NCBI GenBank assembly: GCA_020002185.1
Contig: CM034533.1
Span: 36,375,024-36,439,023, forward strand
Direction of reading: 5' to 3'
DNA from: Paraescarpia echinospica
Lineage: Eukaryota; Annelida; Polychaeta; Sabellida; Siboglinidae
Length of the DNA stretch: 64,000 bases
Position numbers and translations under genes: made by a program
The notes under the pieces: model-generated
What the model saw: the letters and a program-made list of their open reading frames with translations, nothing else
The model's database searches: none
Told to the model about the DNA's origin: nothing
Shown: piece by piece, positions 46,953-55,500 of the stretch
Position numbering within the stretch: the stretch's first letter is position 1
Layout: every line of letters starts with the position of its first letter

Positions 46953-48077
46953 CTAACCTTTATACGCGACGAGCGACGCTTTATCCAACCAGCTGTTGAA
47001 CGAGTCGGGATACCCTACCCACTTGATCAGGACCTGTGTCTTTTTTCCTCGCTTGCGCTGCTGCAACACTTTCTCGATACGATAGAGTTTATCCTCGGCC
47101 ACAACCACTTTCTGTAGTTCTTGTGCGTAAAATGTTCCCTCTATCGGCGAATCTTGATCATCGATCAAACGATAAACAGACGGATCGGAACGATGAACTG
47201 TTTTGACGGTAAATATCTCGTCACTCCAGTTGTGTAAGTAACCTTTTTTGAATTGTCTCTTGACTTTGCTGATATGCACGTGATCGCCCACTTTTAAAAC
47301 CGGTTTGACTTTTCCGTGTCCTTCTTTTCCGTACAACCTTTGCCAAATCTCTTCTTGATTGATCACGTTCACTTCAGACGGCGCCATTCCAATACTTCTA
47401 TGATAACTGTCGTTGTACGAATCGATTAGGTGGTGTAATACGTCCAGGTACATTAACGTCTGGTTTTTCGTGAAATATCTCCACATACGGTTCTTCAGAG
47501 TACGTTTGAAACGTTCCACGATACACGCCTTGGTCTCTTCGTTGTGTGTCGTAAAATGGTGGATACCTTTCTCTTTCAGAAACTCTTGCAGTTGCCTATT
47601 CAGAAACTCTTTTCCTTGATCCGTCTGCAATGACAGTGGGCCATCGTTGTCCTTTAACAACTGACGAAACGCCGTCGCGAGTGACGGCCCCGATTTGTTC
47701 TTCAATGGAACAGACCACGCTTTCTTGGAGAACACGTCTATCACGGTCAAAATGAAAGTGTGACCGTCGTTGTATCTTTTCAAACGTGACATGCCTACCA
47801 GATCGGCCTGCCATTGTTGATTTATACCACCCACTAAGACACGTCTACGCCTGAAACGATATGTCACTGGTTTATGTAGTGTGTAAGTGTCTTGTTCCGA
47901 CAACCACCGTTTCACCTCTTTCGACGATGCACGTGAAGCATGTGAAGCATGTGAAGCACGTGAAGCACGACGCAGGGTATCAACGCCTCCGTAACTTCCG
48001 GTTAGTTTCGTGTCGTAGTAAACACTTTTCAATGCATCGTGTGAACGCTTCGTCTTCTTACTTACGCGAGGAGACAT
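46953..48077 (-). CDS. Polinton integrase (DDE, rve) with chromodomain
   Basis: 374 residues. The N-terminal part includes WLSEQDTYTLHKPVTYRFRR. The DDE core has Asp92 (WQADLVGM), Asp153 (LQTDQGKEF) and Glu188 (CIVERFKRT). The last two are 35 residues apart, the canonical D,D35E spacing. A C-terminal chromodomain-like region (about 330-370) holds YRIEKVLQQRKRG, VLIKWVGYPDSFNSWL. It joins element ends to target DNA, giving the 6-bp duplication seen here; the chromodomain may guide target choice. A SRASHASHASRAS stretch near residue 40 comes from a short tandem repeat in the DNA. All catalytic residues are present and the frame is intact. Confidence 0.95.
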   Translation of the reverse strand: MSPRVSKKTKRSHDALKSVYYDTKLTGSYGGVDTLRRASRASHASHASRASSKEVKRWLSEQDTYTLHKPVTYRFRRRRVLVGGINQQWQADLVGMSRLKRYNDGHTFILTVIDVFSKKAWSVPLKNKSGPSLATAFRQLLKDNDGPLSLQTDQGKEFLNRQLQEFLKEKGIHHFTTHNEETKACIVERFKRTLKNRMWRYFTKNQTLMYLDVLHHLIDSYNDSYHRSIGMAPSEVNVINQEEIWQRLYGKEGHGKVKPVLKVGDHVHISKVKRQFKKGYLHNWSDEIFTVKTVHRSDPSVYRLIDDQDSPIEGTFYAQELQKVVVAEDKLYRIEKVLQQRKRGKKTQVLIKWVGYPDSFNSWLDKASLVAYKG

Positions 48078-48113
48078 GTCGTAATAATGCTGGTGTCGTG
48101 TCGTGCAAAAATA

Positions 48114-48854
48114 TTAATACGGTTCCCAACGGAAGTGTTGCAATGGTGTGGCCGAATGAGCTGCGCGCCGTGGCGACACCGGACGTCTTCGATGCCGATG
48201 ACGAGCCCTGTCAAACGGATTGCTTTTTTCCTTTGATATATCGTCGTCCTCTGACACTGTCTGCATGTAAGTCCAACGATTGGGGTTACCCACTAAATCC
48301 ATGGGCGTGTTCAAATCCTTGAGACTACGAGCGAAGGTTTTCCATCCCACCGGTTCAAACGACTTCCGTTTTATCAACACGTCATTCACAAGGTCCACGA
48401 TATTACTTCCGGGAACCGCCTTGTTTCTGTACATCATCTCGCCGCGATCGTTCCAACTTACGGCACCTTTCATTTTATTGATGAGTCATCGTGCTTTCTG
48501 TTTCATAGCTTTCGGCACGCTGTCGATGATTTCGTTTTCGATGCTCTCCTTTTCGACGACTTCCTTTTCGTTAGCAGGTTGTACTTCGTTTTTGACTTTG
48601 CTGGGAAATTTATCGATGGCTACACGCAGCGGTTCCTGCATACGCTTGTCGGAAAGATCGTTGTATCGACTCAACACCTAGTTATACAACACGACCTTTT
48701 CCCTCTCGTCCATATCGCTTTGTTCTAATATGTAACGCATTTCGGCATCGAGTCGCCGCAAAACGCTCCCTATAGGATTGGTCGAAGGAGGTTGCAGTTG
48801 AACGTTATCCAAAATACGTGGATCGACCAGCGCCATCTTCTTTGTGTGCTCCAT
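48114..48854 (-). pseudogene. Polinton ORF of unknown function, broken by two stops
   Basis: One reading frame runs from ATG 48,854-48,852 (MEHTKKMALVDPRILDN) to the stop after HFRWEPY at 48,114, about 247 codons, but is cut by TAG at codon 59 (48,678-48,680) and TGA at 48,486-48,488. All three pieces stay in one frame and look protein-like throughout (YILEQSDMDEREK; GSNIVDLVNDVLIKRKSF; GWKTFARSLKDLN), so these are point stops and not frameshifts. A related protein occurs between integrase and core genes in animal Polintons as I recall them; its role is unknown to me. The gene is probably inactive in this copy; recoding or sequencing error are less likely alternatives. Confidence 0.75.
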
Positions 48855-48864
48855 AGTCGTGTAG

Positions 48865-49203
48865 TTACGACTGCAACAACGTCGTCACCAACGGGGCTAG
48901 AAGGGACGTAGCCAAGGGAGCTAGTAGGGCCGCAAAGAAACCACCTTTCTGTAGAATACGTTTCTTCTTATGAAGACCGGTTTTCCTGATGACCAAGGTT
49001 CTGAGGTCCTTCTTGTACCGACGCAGTTTAGTCTTGTGACCTTTCTTTAGTGGTACGTTCCCTTTTAATATGTTCTGTGCACACTCGCACAGATTGTGTA
49101 CCAGATCGGGTTTTCCCTTGTCGATGATGGCTCTGGCCAAAGCAGGATCCGCTTTGGCGAGGAGACAAAGGCACTACGCGTTTCTCTTCACTCGCGCCGA
49201 CAT
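48865..49203 (-). pseudogene. pX-like core protein, broken by an early stop
   Basis: From ATG 49,203-49,201 the frame reads MSARVKRNA and then meets TAG (49,174-49,176, codon 10). It then continues without interruption through ALARAIIDKGKPDLVHNLCE, a Lys/Arg-rich region and a hydrophobic end (GGFFAALLAPLATSLLAPLV). Basic plus GG plus hydrophobic tail recalls adenovirus core peptide pX, and such proteins are typical of animal Polintons. There is no Met codon after the stop, so ordinary re-initiation cannot make the conserved part. Its end lies 10 bp before the start of the next ORF. Confidence 0.75.
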
Positions 49204-49235
49204 GACGAATGACGAGTGTCACGGCGTGTTTCTAT

Positions 49236-49871
49236 TTATATCTTCGGAAGGTAGGCATATTGAAATTTGTTTGGTTCCTTAACGATATTAGTACGCAGGC
49301 GCACGTGTTCCGGTGTGTCCTGTTTGAGGTCGACGAACAAATACCCGTGTGGTACGGACGTCGCGTCTCTGAATGCTTCTTGCATGTACTTTATTCGACC
49401 CGGATACATCTGTTTGGCCAAGTTGACCACTTGTGTATTGTCGCGAGGGTTCTTGAAAAGTACCATGTACTGTGCATTTATACTTATAGTGCGACTCTCT
49501 TTCCCTTTGGGAAATACATTTTGTACTAAATATATTACGAACGTGTTGCAATGATGACTCTTCTTCGTAAACAGTTTGGTGAACCTCTCGTCCGTTTCCG
49601 ACATGAGATCGTCGATAATTACCAAGTTTCTCGTTTTAGGATCGAAAGACGACACATCGGGAAGACCTTCGACAAATTCTATGTTCGGATGTATCGTAGA
49701 GAGCGTGAAATACAACGCCTGCCATTCACCGTAACACCACGTGATCTTTTCGGACGGTGATTTTACGAGTGTGGCAGAATGACGTAGTAAAGAGACAACA
49801 AACGTCGTTTTACCACAGCCCGTCGGCCCAGCAACGATACAAGTAAAAGGATGAACTAACCTCGTGTCCAT
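49236..49871 (-). CDS. Genome-packaging ATPase (FtsK/HerA, A32-like)
   Basis: 211 residues. Walker A is GPTGCGKT (15-22), Walker B LVIIDD (83-88), followed by a polar sensor position in IYLVQNVF (113-120). Length and layout match the Polinton packaging ATPase, which pumps element DNA into the capsid. The frame is intact and starts at ATG 49,871, about 190 bp downstream of the small zinc-motif ORF. TATA-like ATAAG motifs just upstream (about 49,910-49,925) suggest it may have its own promoter. Confidence 0.93.
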   Translation of the reverse strand: MDTRLVHPFTCIVAGPTGCGKTTFVVSLLRHSATLVKSPSEKITWCYGEWQALYFTLSTIHPNIEFVEGLPDVSSFDPKTRNLVIIDDLMSETDERFTKLFTKKSHHCNTFVIYLVQNVFPKGKESRTISINAQYMVLFKNPRDNTQVVNLAKQMYPGRIKYMQEAFRDATSVPHGYLFVDLKQDTPEHVRLRTNIVKEPNKFQYAYLPKI

Positions 49872-49959
49872 ACTTTACGCAACTGATGAAAGAGACTAAT
49901 ATGCACGGTACTTATACTACTTATACTTCGAAAAATTACACAATATAAGGTTTGAACAT

Positions 49960-49965
49960 TTTATT
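49960..49965 (-). terminator. Polyadenylation signal between ATPase and upstream gene
   Basis: AATAAA on the minus strand about 96 bp after the stop of the small zinc-motif ORF. A second AATAAA overlaps that stop codon (50,056-50,061). These suggest that the RPA-like/small-ORF pair is transcribed separately from the ATPase-to-protease block. Confidence 0.45.
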
Positions 49966-50060
49966 CGTGAACAACACAAACGTATTTACATGTCACACTC
50001 CATTCACAGCAGTTGAATTAATGTCACCAAAGGTATCATAAAACCACAAGACATATTTAT

Positions 50061-50405
50061 TTACAGATCATCCTCCATTACTGCCAGAACAATTTGCTTT
50101 AATTTGTTTCGCCACTCCTCTGAAAACGGTTCTTGCAACCAACTCCCGATAGCACACAAGTGATCGGACGTCAGGTCGGATAGTTTCAAACCTGCGTCTA
50201 ACAAAACACTCAACCAGTCTTTCATCACTGCAGTTGAATTAATAGCCTCCACAGCCTCGTCAAAGTGCATATAAATTAGAATGTCATCGGGTAACATACA
50301 ATCGTGATGAAATTGACTAGGATCGTCTATCTCGCAAGCGAGACACTGCCGTCTCGATAGTTCAACGACGGCACACGCTATGTGACGTGCAATCGTCTTC
50401 TTCAT
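50061..50405 (-). CDS. Small CxxC...HxC protein, function unknown
   Basis: 114 residues from ATG 50,405. The N-terminus has RRQCLACEIDDPSQFHHDC, a CxxC followed by SQ and HxC that looks like a zinc-binding knuckle. The rest is helical with several Trp and Leu (FDEAVEAIN, GSWLQEPFSEEWRNKLKQIV). Similar small Cys/His-motif ORFs occur in animal Polintons as I recall them, without a known function. The frame is open a further 190 bp upstream (repetitive DVTTSA-type sequence, to a stop near 50,598) but has no ATG there. A CTGTTTCAG acceptor at about 50,570 makes a spliced N-terminus possible. Confidence 0.6.
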   Translation of the reverse strand: MKKTIARHIACAVVELSRRQCLACEIDDPSQFHHDCMLPDDILIYMHFDEAVEAINSTAVMKDWLSVLLDAGLKLSDLTSDHLCAIGSWLQEPFSEEWRNKLKQIVLAVMEDDL

Positions 50406-50625
50406 TTCGATCGCAGGAAACTCAAGCGTAAAGTTCGGACCGGCAGGAGCGGCAGTTGTAACATTGGTTGCGTGAGTAGAAATGGTGACATCGTCAGGAG
50501 CGGAAGTTGTCACATCGGCCGTGTCGGCGGAAGTTGTCACATCGGCAGGAATGGCAGCAGAGAGAGGCTGAAACAGGGTACGGAGCTAAGTGTATCACCT
50601 CCACGCGAGTGACGTTGAAGTTTGT

Positions 50626-51144
50626 TTAAGTATCTCGTCGAGTTTTCTTTATGGTGAGAGACACACGAGTTCCCGTCAGTGAGTTCAGTTTGTAAGTCTG
50701 CATCGTTTCGTCCATACCAGCAAACGTCTCGGCCTTCACGTCTTGGAGAACAGCCATACACTGGTCGAACAAAGTCAGCCATATAGATCGACCCGTCGCT
50801 GTCTCAACAAAGCACATGCGCACCACGAAATGCATGTCAGAGGCAACGTAACCGTGTCGTTCGCATTGCAAATGTCCCCTATCGTCGACAATCATACGCT
50901 TCTTGCAGTATCTGCACCCGTTGTAGAAGGGAGTATGCTGGCGTACTTTGACTATGAGGAGATCTCTGATCTTGATAACGGCGTCGGCCCTTACCGTTGC
51001 TTCTAGAGCCGAGATGTCCACGACGTTTGGTTCCGACGGCACGGCAGGGCGGTTGATCACCGCTATGATGGGTCGGCTCGTCGGCTCGTCCTCGTCGCTC
51101 GAGTCTGCCGCATTGCGAGGTCGGTAGTAGGGTGTCTTCTTCAT
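50626..51144 (-). CDS. RPA70 C-terminal-like zinc OB-fold protein
   Basis: 172 residues from ATG 51,144. A disordered acidic leader (SSDEDEP) encoded in the TIR precedes a domain resembling the C-terminal DNA-binding domain of RPA70: zinc ligands Cys77-x2-Cys80-x13-Cys94-x2-His97 in YNGCRYCKKRM and HLQCERHG, then FVVRMCFV, then RSIWLTLFDQCMAVLQDV, which matches the W-V-T-x-F block of RPA. Cellular RPA coats single-stranded DNA, so a replication or protection role is inferred. The upstream ATG at 51,201 lies 5 bp from the TATA box and is unlikely to be used. This is the first gene from the right TIR. No DNA polymerase accompanies it. Confidence 0.75.
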   Translation of the reverse strand: MKKTPYYRPRNAADSSDEDEPTSRPIIAVINRPAVPSEPNVVDISALEATVRADAVIKIRDLLIVKVRQHTPFYNGCRYCKKRMIVDDRGHLQCERHGYVASDMHFVVRMCFVETATGRSIWLTLFDQCMAVLQDVKAETFAGMDETMQTYKLNSLTGTRVSLTIKKTRRDT

Positions 51145-51179
51145 GATGATGTTAGCCGCGCTGTCGTCGTGATACGAAT

Positions 51180-51241
51180 GACGGTCCGATTGGCAAAACA
51201 CCGCGCTTATATAGTTAGTGAATATGCCGAAAAGTCACGTG
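51180..51241 (-). promoter_or_regulatory. Right TIR promoter
   Basis: Mirror image of the left promoter: an E-box CACGTG (51,236-51,241), TATATAAG (TATAAG at 51,206-51,211) and a CCAAT-type box just inside. The inferred start is near 51,180. It would drive the RPA-like gene leftward. Confidence 0.6.
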
Positions 51242-51948
51242 GGCGTGCCGAAATATCACGAATTGTAGAATAGAAAATTCAAAAGCACGGACCTCAGAGT
51301 AGAAAGTACAAAAGCACGGACTGCAGAGTAGTTATTTAGTTCACCACTTATCTAACAGGGGTGCTTTCAATTTATTATGATGTATCCACCAGGAGTAAGC
51401 ACTTGACAAAAAACAAGAGGCACGAACATAAGCAGTATCGATATTTGGTTCATTGATATCCGTCAGGGATGATGTTTGTAGTTCATGATCTATCCGTCAG
51501 GGGGAGTTTTGGGAATACAAGTTCATACCAGCTTGCATCCGGGTAATCAACTGTGGTAAGTGCAAATGTCCTATATAAAACTGTTGCGTTGTTTAAAAAC
51601 TATAGCACTGATGAATGTTAAAGCATTGCGAGACCTCGATTTTGTTGATAAAGATGTCTCAAAGAATGTTACATGTTCAGGAATCACTTCACGTCTGCCA
51701 TTAATAACATACATAGGTATGCAATATGCAAGTAATAAGAGACATTGATAGGGAAACATTTACAAACAGGGTGATGGGTGGGTCGTAGATATGTATGGTG
51801 ATCAGATATGCCATAATTTGACTTATTTTATTAGTTCTCTCTATCTATTCGTCAGGTTTGGACCTAGGTTAAAGTTGTAAATGTATAGGCTAGGAGAGGC
51901 CTACACCTAAACAAATGGTCGACAACCTATGGGACATAAGAAAAGACA

Positions 51949-51968
51949 CCATTGCGCATGCGCAATGG
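51949..51968. promoter_or_regulatory. Perfect 20-bp palindrome with NRF1-type site (right TIR)
   Basis: Identical to the palindrome at 41,521-41,540, about 650 bp from the element end in both TIRs. Confidence 0.6.
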
Positions 51969-52492
51969 CCTATTTACTACGTCACTGACCTATTTAATGA
52001 CGTCTTTGACCTATTTTTATAGTAAAAAGAGAAAAAAGAAACAAGAGACACGGACTTAAGCAGTATCGATATTTGGTTCACTGAAATCCGTTAGGGGGAG
52101 TTATTTGTACTTCTCTTTCAGTTCGTAACCTATCCGCCAGGGGCGCCGATTTTCATAAATAAGACGCACCAAATTAGGTAGTACTCCTACATTTAGTCCA
52201 AACCTTGTCCGTAAGGTGGTACCACTGTTGTTTGCAGTTCACGACTTATCCGCTAGGGGAAAATAGTCCCGAAAAAATTCGCTAGGGGCGCTAATTGTAC
52301 TTTTTAAGCTCTGAAAAAATCCGATAGGGGGTGCAAGTTGTACTTTTTAGTTCCGAAAAATCCGTTATGGGGCGCCACGTGTACTATTTAAGTTCCGAAA
52401 AATCCGCTAGGGGATGCTACTTTGTACCATTTTTAGGCCCGAAAAAAATCCGCTGTGTTTTAGTTCACAAACTATCCGCCAGGGCGCGCCAC

Positions 52493-52565
52493 TTGACCTA
52501 CTTCCGGGTGTTTGACCTTTGACCTTGACCTACATCCGGGTAATTGACCTGATCTTTGACCTCCA
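52493..52565. promoter_or_regulatory. AGGTCA-motif cluster at right terminus
   Basis: Complement of the left-terminus cluster: TTGACCTA, TTTGACCTTTGACC, TTGACCTA and TTTGACCTCC in about 70 bp. Confidence 0.45.
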
Positions 52566-52619
52566 CTCCACCGACGGAAAAACGGATTCGGTGCGCGCTG
52601 AACCACCGCTATTACTACT

Positions 52620-52625
52620 GCCGTC
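52620..52625. repeat. Right 6-bp target site duplication
   Basis: GCCGTC, identical to 40,906-40,911 in direct orientation. Confidence 0.95.
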
Positions 52626-53340
52626 AAAGGGCTGGCAATGTGAGCAAACGATGGTATAAAGCGCCGATAATAGGATGCTAAGCCTAAAGATTGACGAACT
52701 TCTTTTACCGTAGTAGGCCAGTCTTGCACTGCATATACCTTTTGTGGATCTGTAGCAATCTAGTGTCTGGAGACTGTGGACCTCAGTCTGGAATAGCCTG
52801 CACTTCTTGGCTTTCATCGTCAAGCCAGCAGCTCGAAATATGTCCCGCACAGTAGTGAGATGGTGCAGTGTCTCTTTGAAGGTCTTTCCATAGAAGATAA
52901 CATCGTCAAGATACACCAAACACCTTTTCCAGCACAACCTTCTTAAAACGAGCTCCACCAAACGCTCAAATGTTGCCGGAGCATTGCAAAGACATTACCG
53001 CGTACTGAAGGCGGTCTTCTCGTTATTTCGTTCGTCCACTTCCACTTGCCAATAACCAGATGCCAAATCAAGGGTACAAAACTACTCAGAGCGAGCCAGA
53101 GCATCTAATGTATCCGAAATCAACGGCAGGGGGTATGCATCCTTGCTGGTGACATTATTATTTAATCGACGATAATCTACGCAGAATCGGACTGTACCGT
53201 CTTTTTTCTTTACAAGGATTACCCGACTATTCCATGAACTAGTGCTCGGCTCTATGATATCCTAATCCAGCATGGACTGAACCTCTGTAGCTTCTATCTC
53301 TTGTTGAGCCACCGGAAATAATCTCTCTGAGATAAATTTT
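52626..53340 (-). pseudogene. Ty3/gypsy reverse transcriptase, 5' side of the Polinton insertion
   Basis: Read leftward: the RT fingers/palm segment [10 protein letters not shown] near 53,200, LDLASGYW near 53,060, the active-site motif YLDDVIFY near 52,910, and the thumb/connection YYRRFIPSFAHIASPLT ending at the target site. In-frame stops and frameshifts interrupt it (for example, a stop just before the LDLASGYW block), so no functional RT is encoded. RNase H follows on the far side of the Polinton at 40,911 going left. Confidence 0.92.
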
Positions 53341-53370
53341 GTTCTGATGACAGTTCAGAAGACAATTTGT

Positions 53371-54480
53371 CTAGCGCTGGAGGACGTTGTTCTGGTGTAG
53401 ATTTGGAATACTACTGTCCTGATTCAGCATACCCTTCACAAGGCAATCCTCGTCTGATACATTGAATACCTCAATGCATGGCGCCGATTGTAGCACACCA
53501 ACTATGCCACATTTACGGAGAAATATTGACTCATCCGTATGGCTTAGGAGTTCCACTGGTATGTGCTTGGTGCCACTTGAAACCAAGGATGCACCCATAA
53601 CAACCCCGGTATCAGTCATTAGATGTCAGCAAGACAGTGCTGCCACCAGCATACTGCAGCTAATTTTTAGTTATTCCTGTGACAACTTGTTCCATGGTTG
53701 GCGGAATTTCCACAGATTGCTCTAGGCGAACACGTGCAACTATGTCTTGCTTATGATGTGGGCCCAATCTTCAACAACCCATCCCGCATCGACATTTGCA
53801 CCGTTGTTCACGGAGGAAGTCCAACCCAAGAATTCCACCACGTTCTCGTAGATCAGCTACTACATCTTGTGATGTGTGGAATCCATCAAATGCCAACTCT
53901 AGGGTTGTCTCGCCAAATAAATTCACCTGGCCACCATCTGCTGTGTGTAGCTGAGAGTGCATAGGATGCAACGGAGGGCGATGACTAGCGGGGATACTCA
54001 TGTAAGTTTGATGGTCAATTAATGACACTGCGGCACCTGTGTCCAAAGGTAGGGGACATTCAATGCCATACATGCATGTACGATTCACCCAGCCATCAAC
54101 TGGTTTCACCCTATAAAATCGTGGGTGTACATTAAGATTACTGGTAGGTGGCACATGTTTGTTTACTTTATTTCCCGGATCAATGTTCGGAGAAAGGCTA
54201 TTTTTTTCCGGGTGTATGCTAGCCTGTCAACGTTTGGGGAATCCTGCCGTGTCCCATTATGCGTACGAGGAGTTTTGCTGCGCCACTGTGAGTTAGAAGC
54301 CTTGACCGTCGAACTTGGATCTAAAATAGGTCTGACGACGACGTGGTGCTGTGCAATATCGTGCAATGTGGCCCTGCTGTCCGCAGTTATAGCAGGTGAT
54401 ATGCAATTTTGCGGCTATGATCTGTCTGTCGCGTGCTCGAAGCTGGAGTACCTTGATCATTACTTCTAAGCTGCTAGCGT
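53371..54480 (-). pseudogene. Ty3/gypsy zinc knuckle and aspartic protease
   Basis: A CCHC knuckle, CYNCGQQGHIARYC, lies at about 54,355-54,400. An aspartic protease domain at 53,771-54,154 has the active-site motif LDTGAAVSLID and the later ILGLDFL block. A spacer between protease and RT (53,371-53,619, open) follows. The order NC-PR-RT is normal for Ty3/gypsy. Frame breaks separate the blocks. Confidence 0.88.
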
Positions 54481-54580
54481 GTTTCCAACATGATATTTAG
54501 ATGATATACTAGTGCGTCAATTTCGGCATCATCATTGGCATAAGTGTTATCACAGCTCGCCTCATAACAACTGAGTGTTG

Positions 54581-55270
54581 CTAGAGTATATATACACCGC
54601 CATTGCCTGGTTTAACGGTACACTGGGTAAAGTGTTCACTCCTCTCGGCAATGTGTACGAACCTTTCGAGAGGCGCATTACTCTCAATAGAGAATAGTCT
54701 CTGAGTGAATTTATTCGTCAAGATGGCTATAAACTGCTCTTTGACCAGTGACATACGACAGGCGCATATTGCAGTTCGGATATGCCTTTCGAGCCAGGTC
54801 AAGCAGTTCGTTAATAAAACTCGCAACGGTTCGGTAGGACCCCGTTTGCGTTGCCTAAACCTGCGTAGAGCGACTCCGCTACCAAACTGGCTATACTGCC
54901 ATACCAATGCAGCACTGAGAGAACTGTAGTCGTTTGGCAGGACGGTATGTATCACCAAGCGGTAAGCTTCCCCCACGAGAGCCATCTCCAACTGGAGGGC
55001 ACGTTGATCAGCTGTCCAACCGCAAATATCGGCAATTGTGTCGAAAGGATTAAGAAACTCGTCCACTGTATTGGCGTCTTTACTGCCCGAGAATGTCGGC
55101 AATTTCGGGCATTTTTCCAATCCGGCGTGCCATAGCCGTAACTTTACTTACATGACCGTAGGCGGGCCTCGGCTGTCAGATCTACATCTGTTTCTCTATA
55201 AAAGCACCACGGCTTCCTGGCAAGGCGGCTTTGTTGAGGAATTCTTCCGTTCTCCAGTGGATATCTAGGT
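54581..55270 (-). pseudogene. Ty3/gypsy gag fragment
   Basis: The 54,581-55,120 stretch is open and reads LPTFSGSKDANTVDEFLNPF, then GWTADQRALQLEMALVGEA, the capsid-type block of Ty3/gypsy Gag (FSG...FL..F...GW...L...L.G.A). Upstream sequence to about 55,270 is more degraded. The 5' LTR is not seen; it is either lost or lies in the run of N that starts at 55,501. Confidence 0.82.
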
Positions 55271-55500
55271 GGTTTTTAAATGACTTGATGCATTTACTAC
55301 CTGGTCTGGTAAATTGTTCCACAATTTTGTAACTCTGATTGAAAAACTCTCCTTTCTTGTATTTACATATGAACGTTCTTGGAATAATTTCAAAAAATGA
55401 CCATTTGTTCCTTCCTTTATTTCACAGTCTTTGCATAACATGACAATGTTAGAAGATTAATTAATATCGTACTTCCCTTTTTATAGTTTATGTACTTATA

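Larger units (their letters stand above)
40912..52619. mobile_element. Polinton/Maverick (adintovirus-like) element lacking PolB
   Basis: 11,708 bp bounded by long terminal inverted repeats (5'-AGTAGTAA... and ...TTACTACT-3') and a 6-bp target duplication. It encodes the Polinton morphogenesis and integration set: rve integrase with chromodomain, packaging ATPase, adenain-type protease, major capsid, penton and small core and membrane proteins. Canonical Polintons are about 15-20 kb and encode a protein-primed family B DNA polymerase of more than 1,000 residues. Here the whole interior is accounted for and there is no such gene. It carries instead an RPA-like zinc protein and a NADAR protein. 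Two ORFs have premature stops, so this copy is probably defective, though most genes are intact and the insertion looks fairly young. Confidence 0.95.
51080..52619. repeat. Right Polinton TIR
   Basis: Inverted partner of 40,912-42,540. It lacks the segment of about 70 bp present near 42,000-42,060 in the left copy and differs in several of the short subterminal units. It ends ATTACTACT directly before the second GCCGTC. Confidence 0.9.

Noticed and set aside
49028..49222. Minus ORF starting MTLVIRHVGASEEK
   Set aside because: It is the pX-like gene read in the wrong frame.
42660..51140. A hidden or frameshifted DNA polymerase B gene
   Set aside because: No gap between assigned genes exceeds about 650 bp, and the largest is a microsatellite; no polymerase motifs were seen in any frame.
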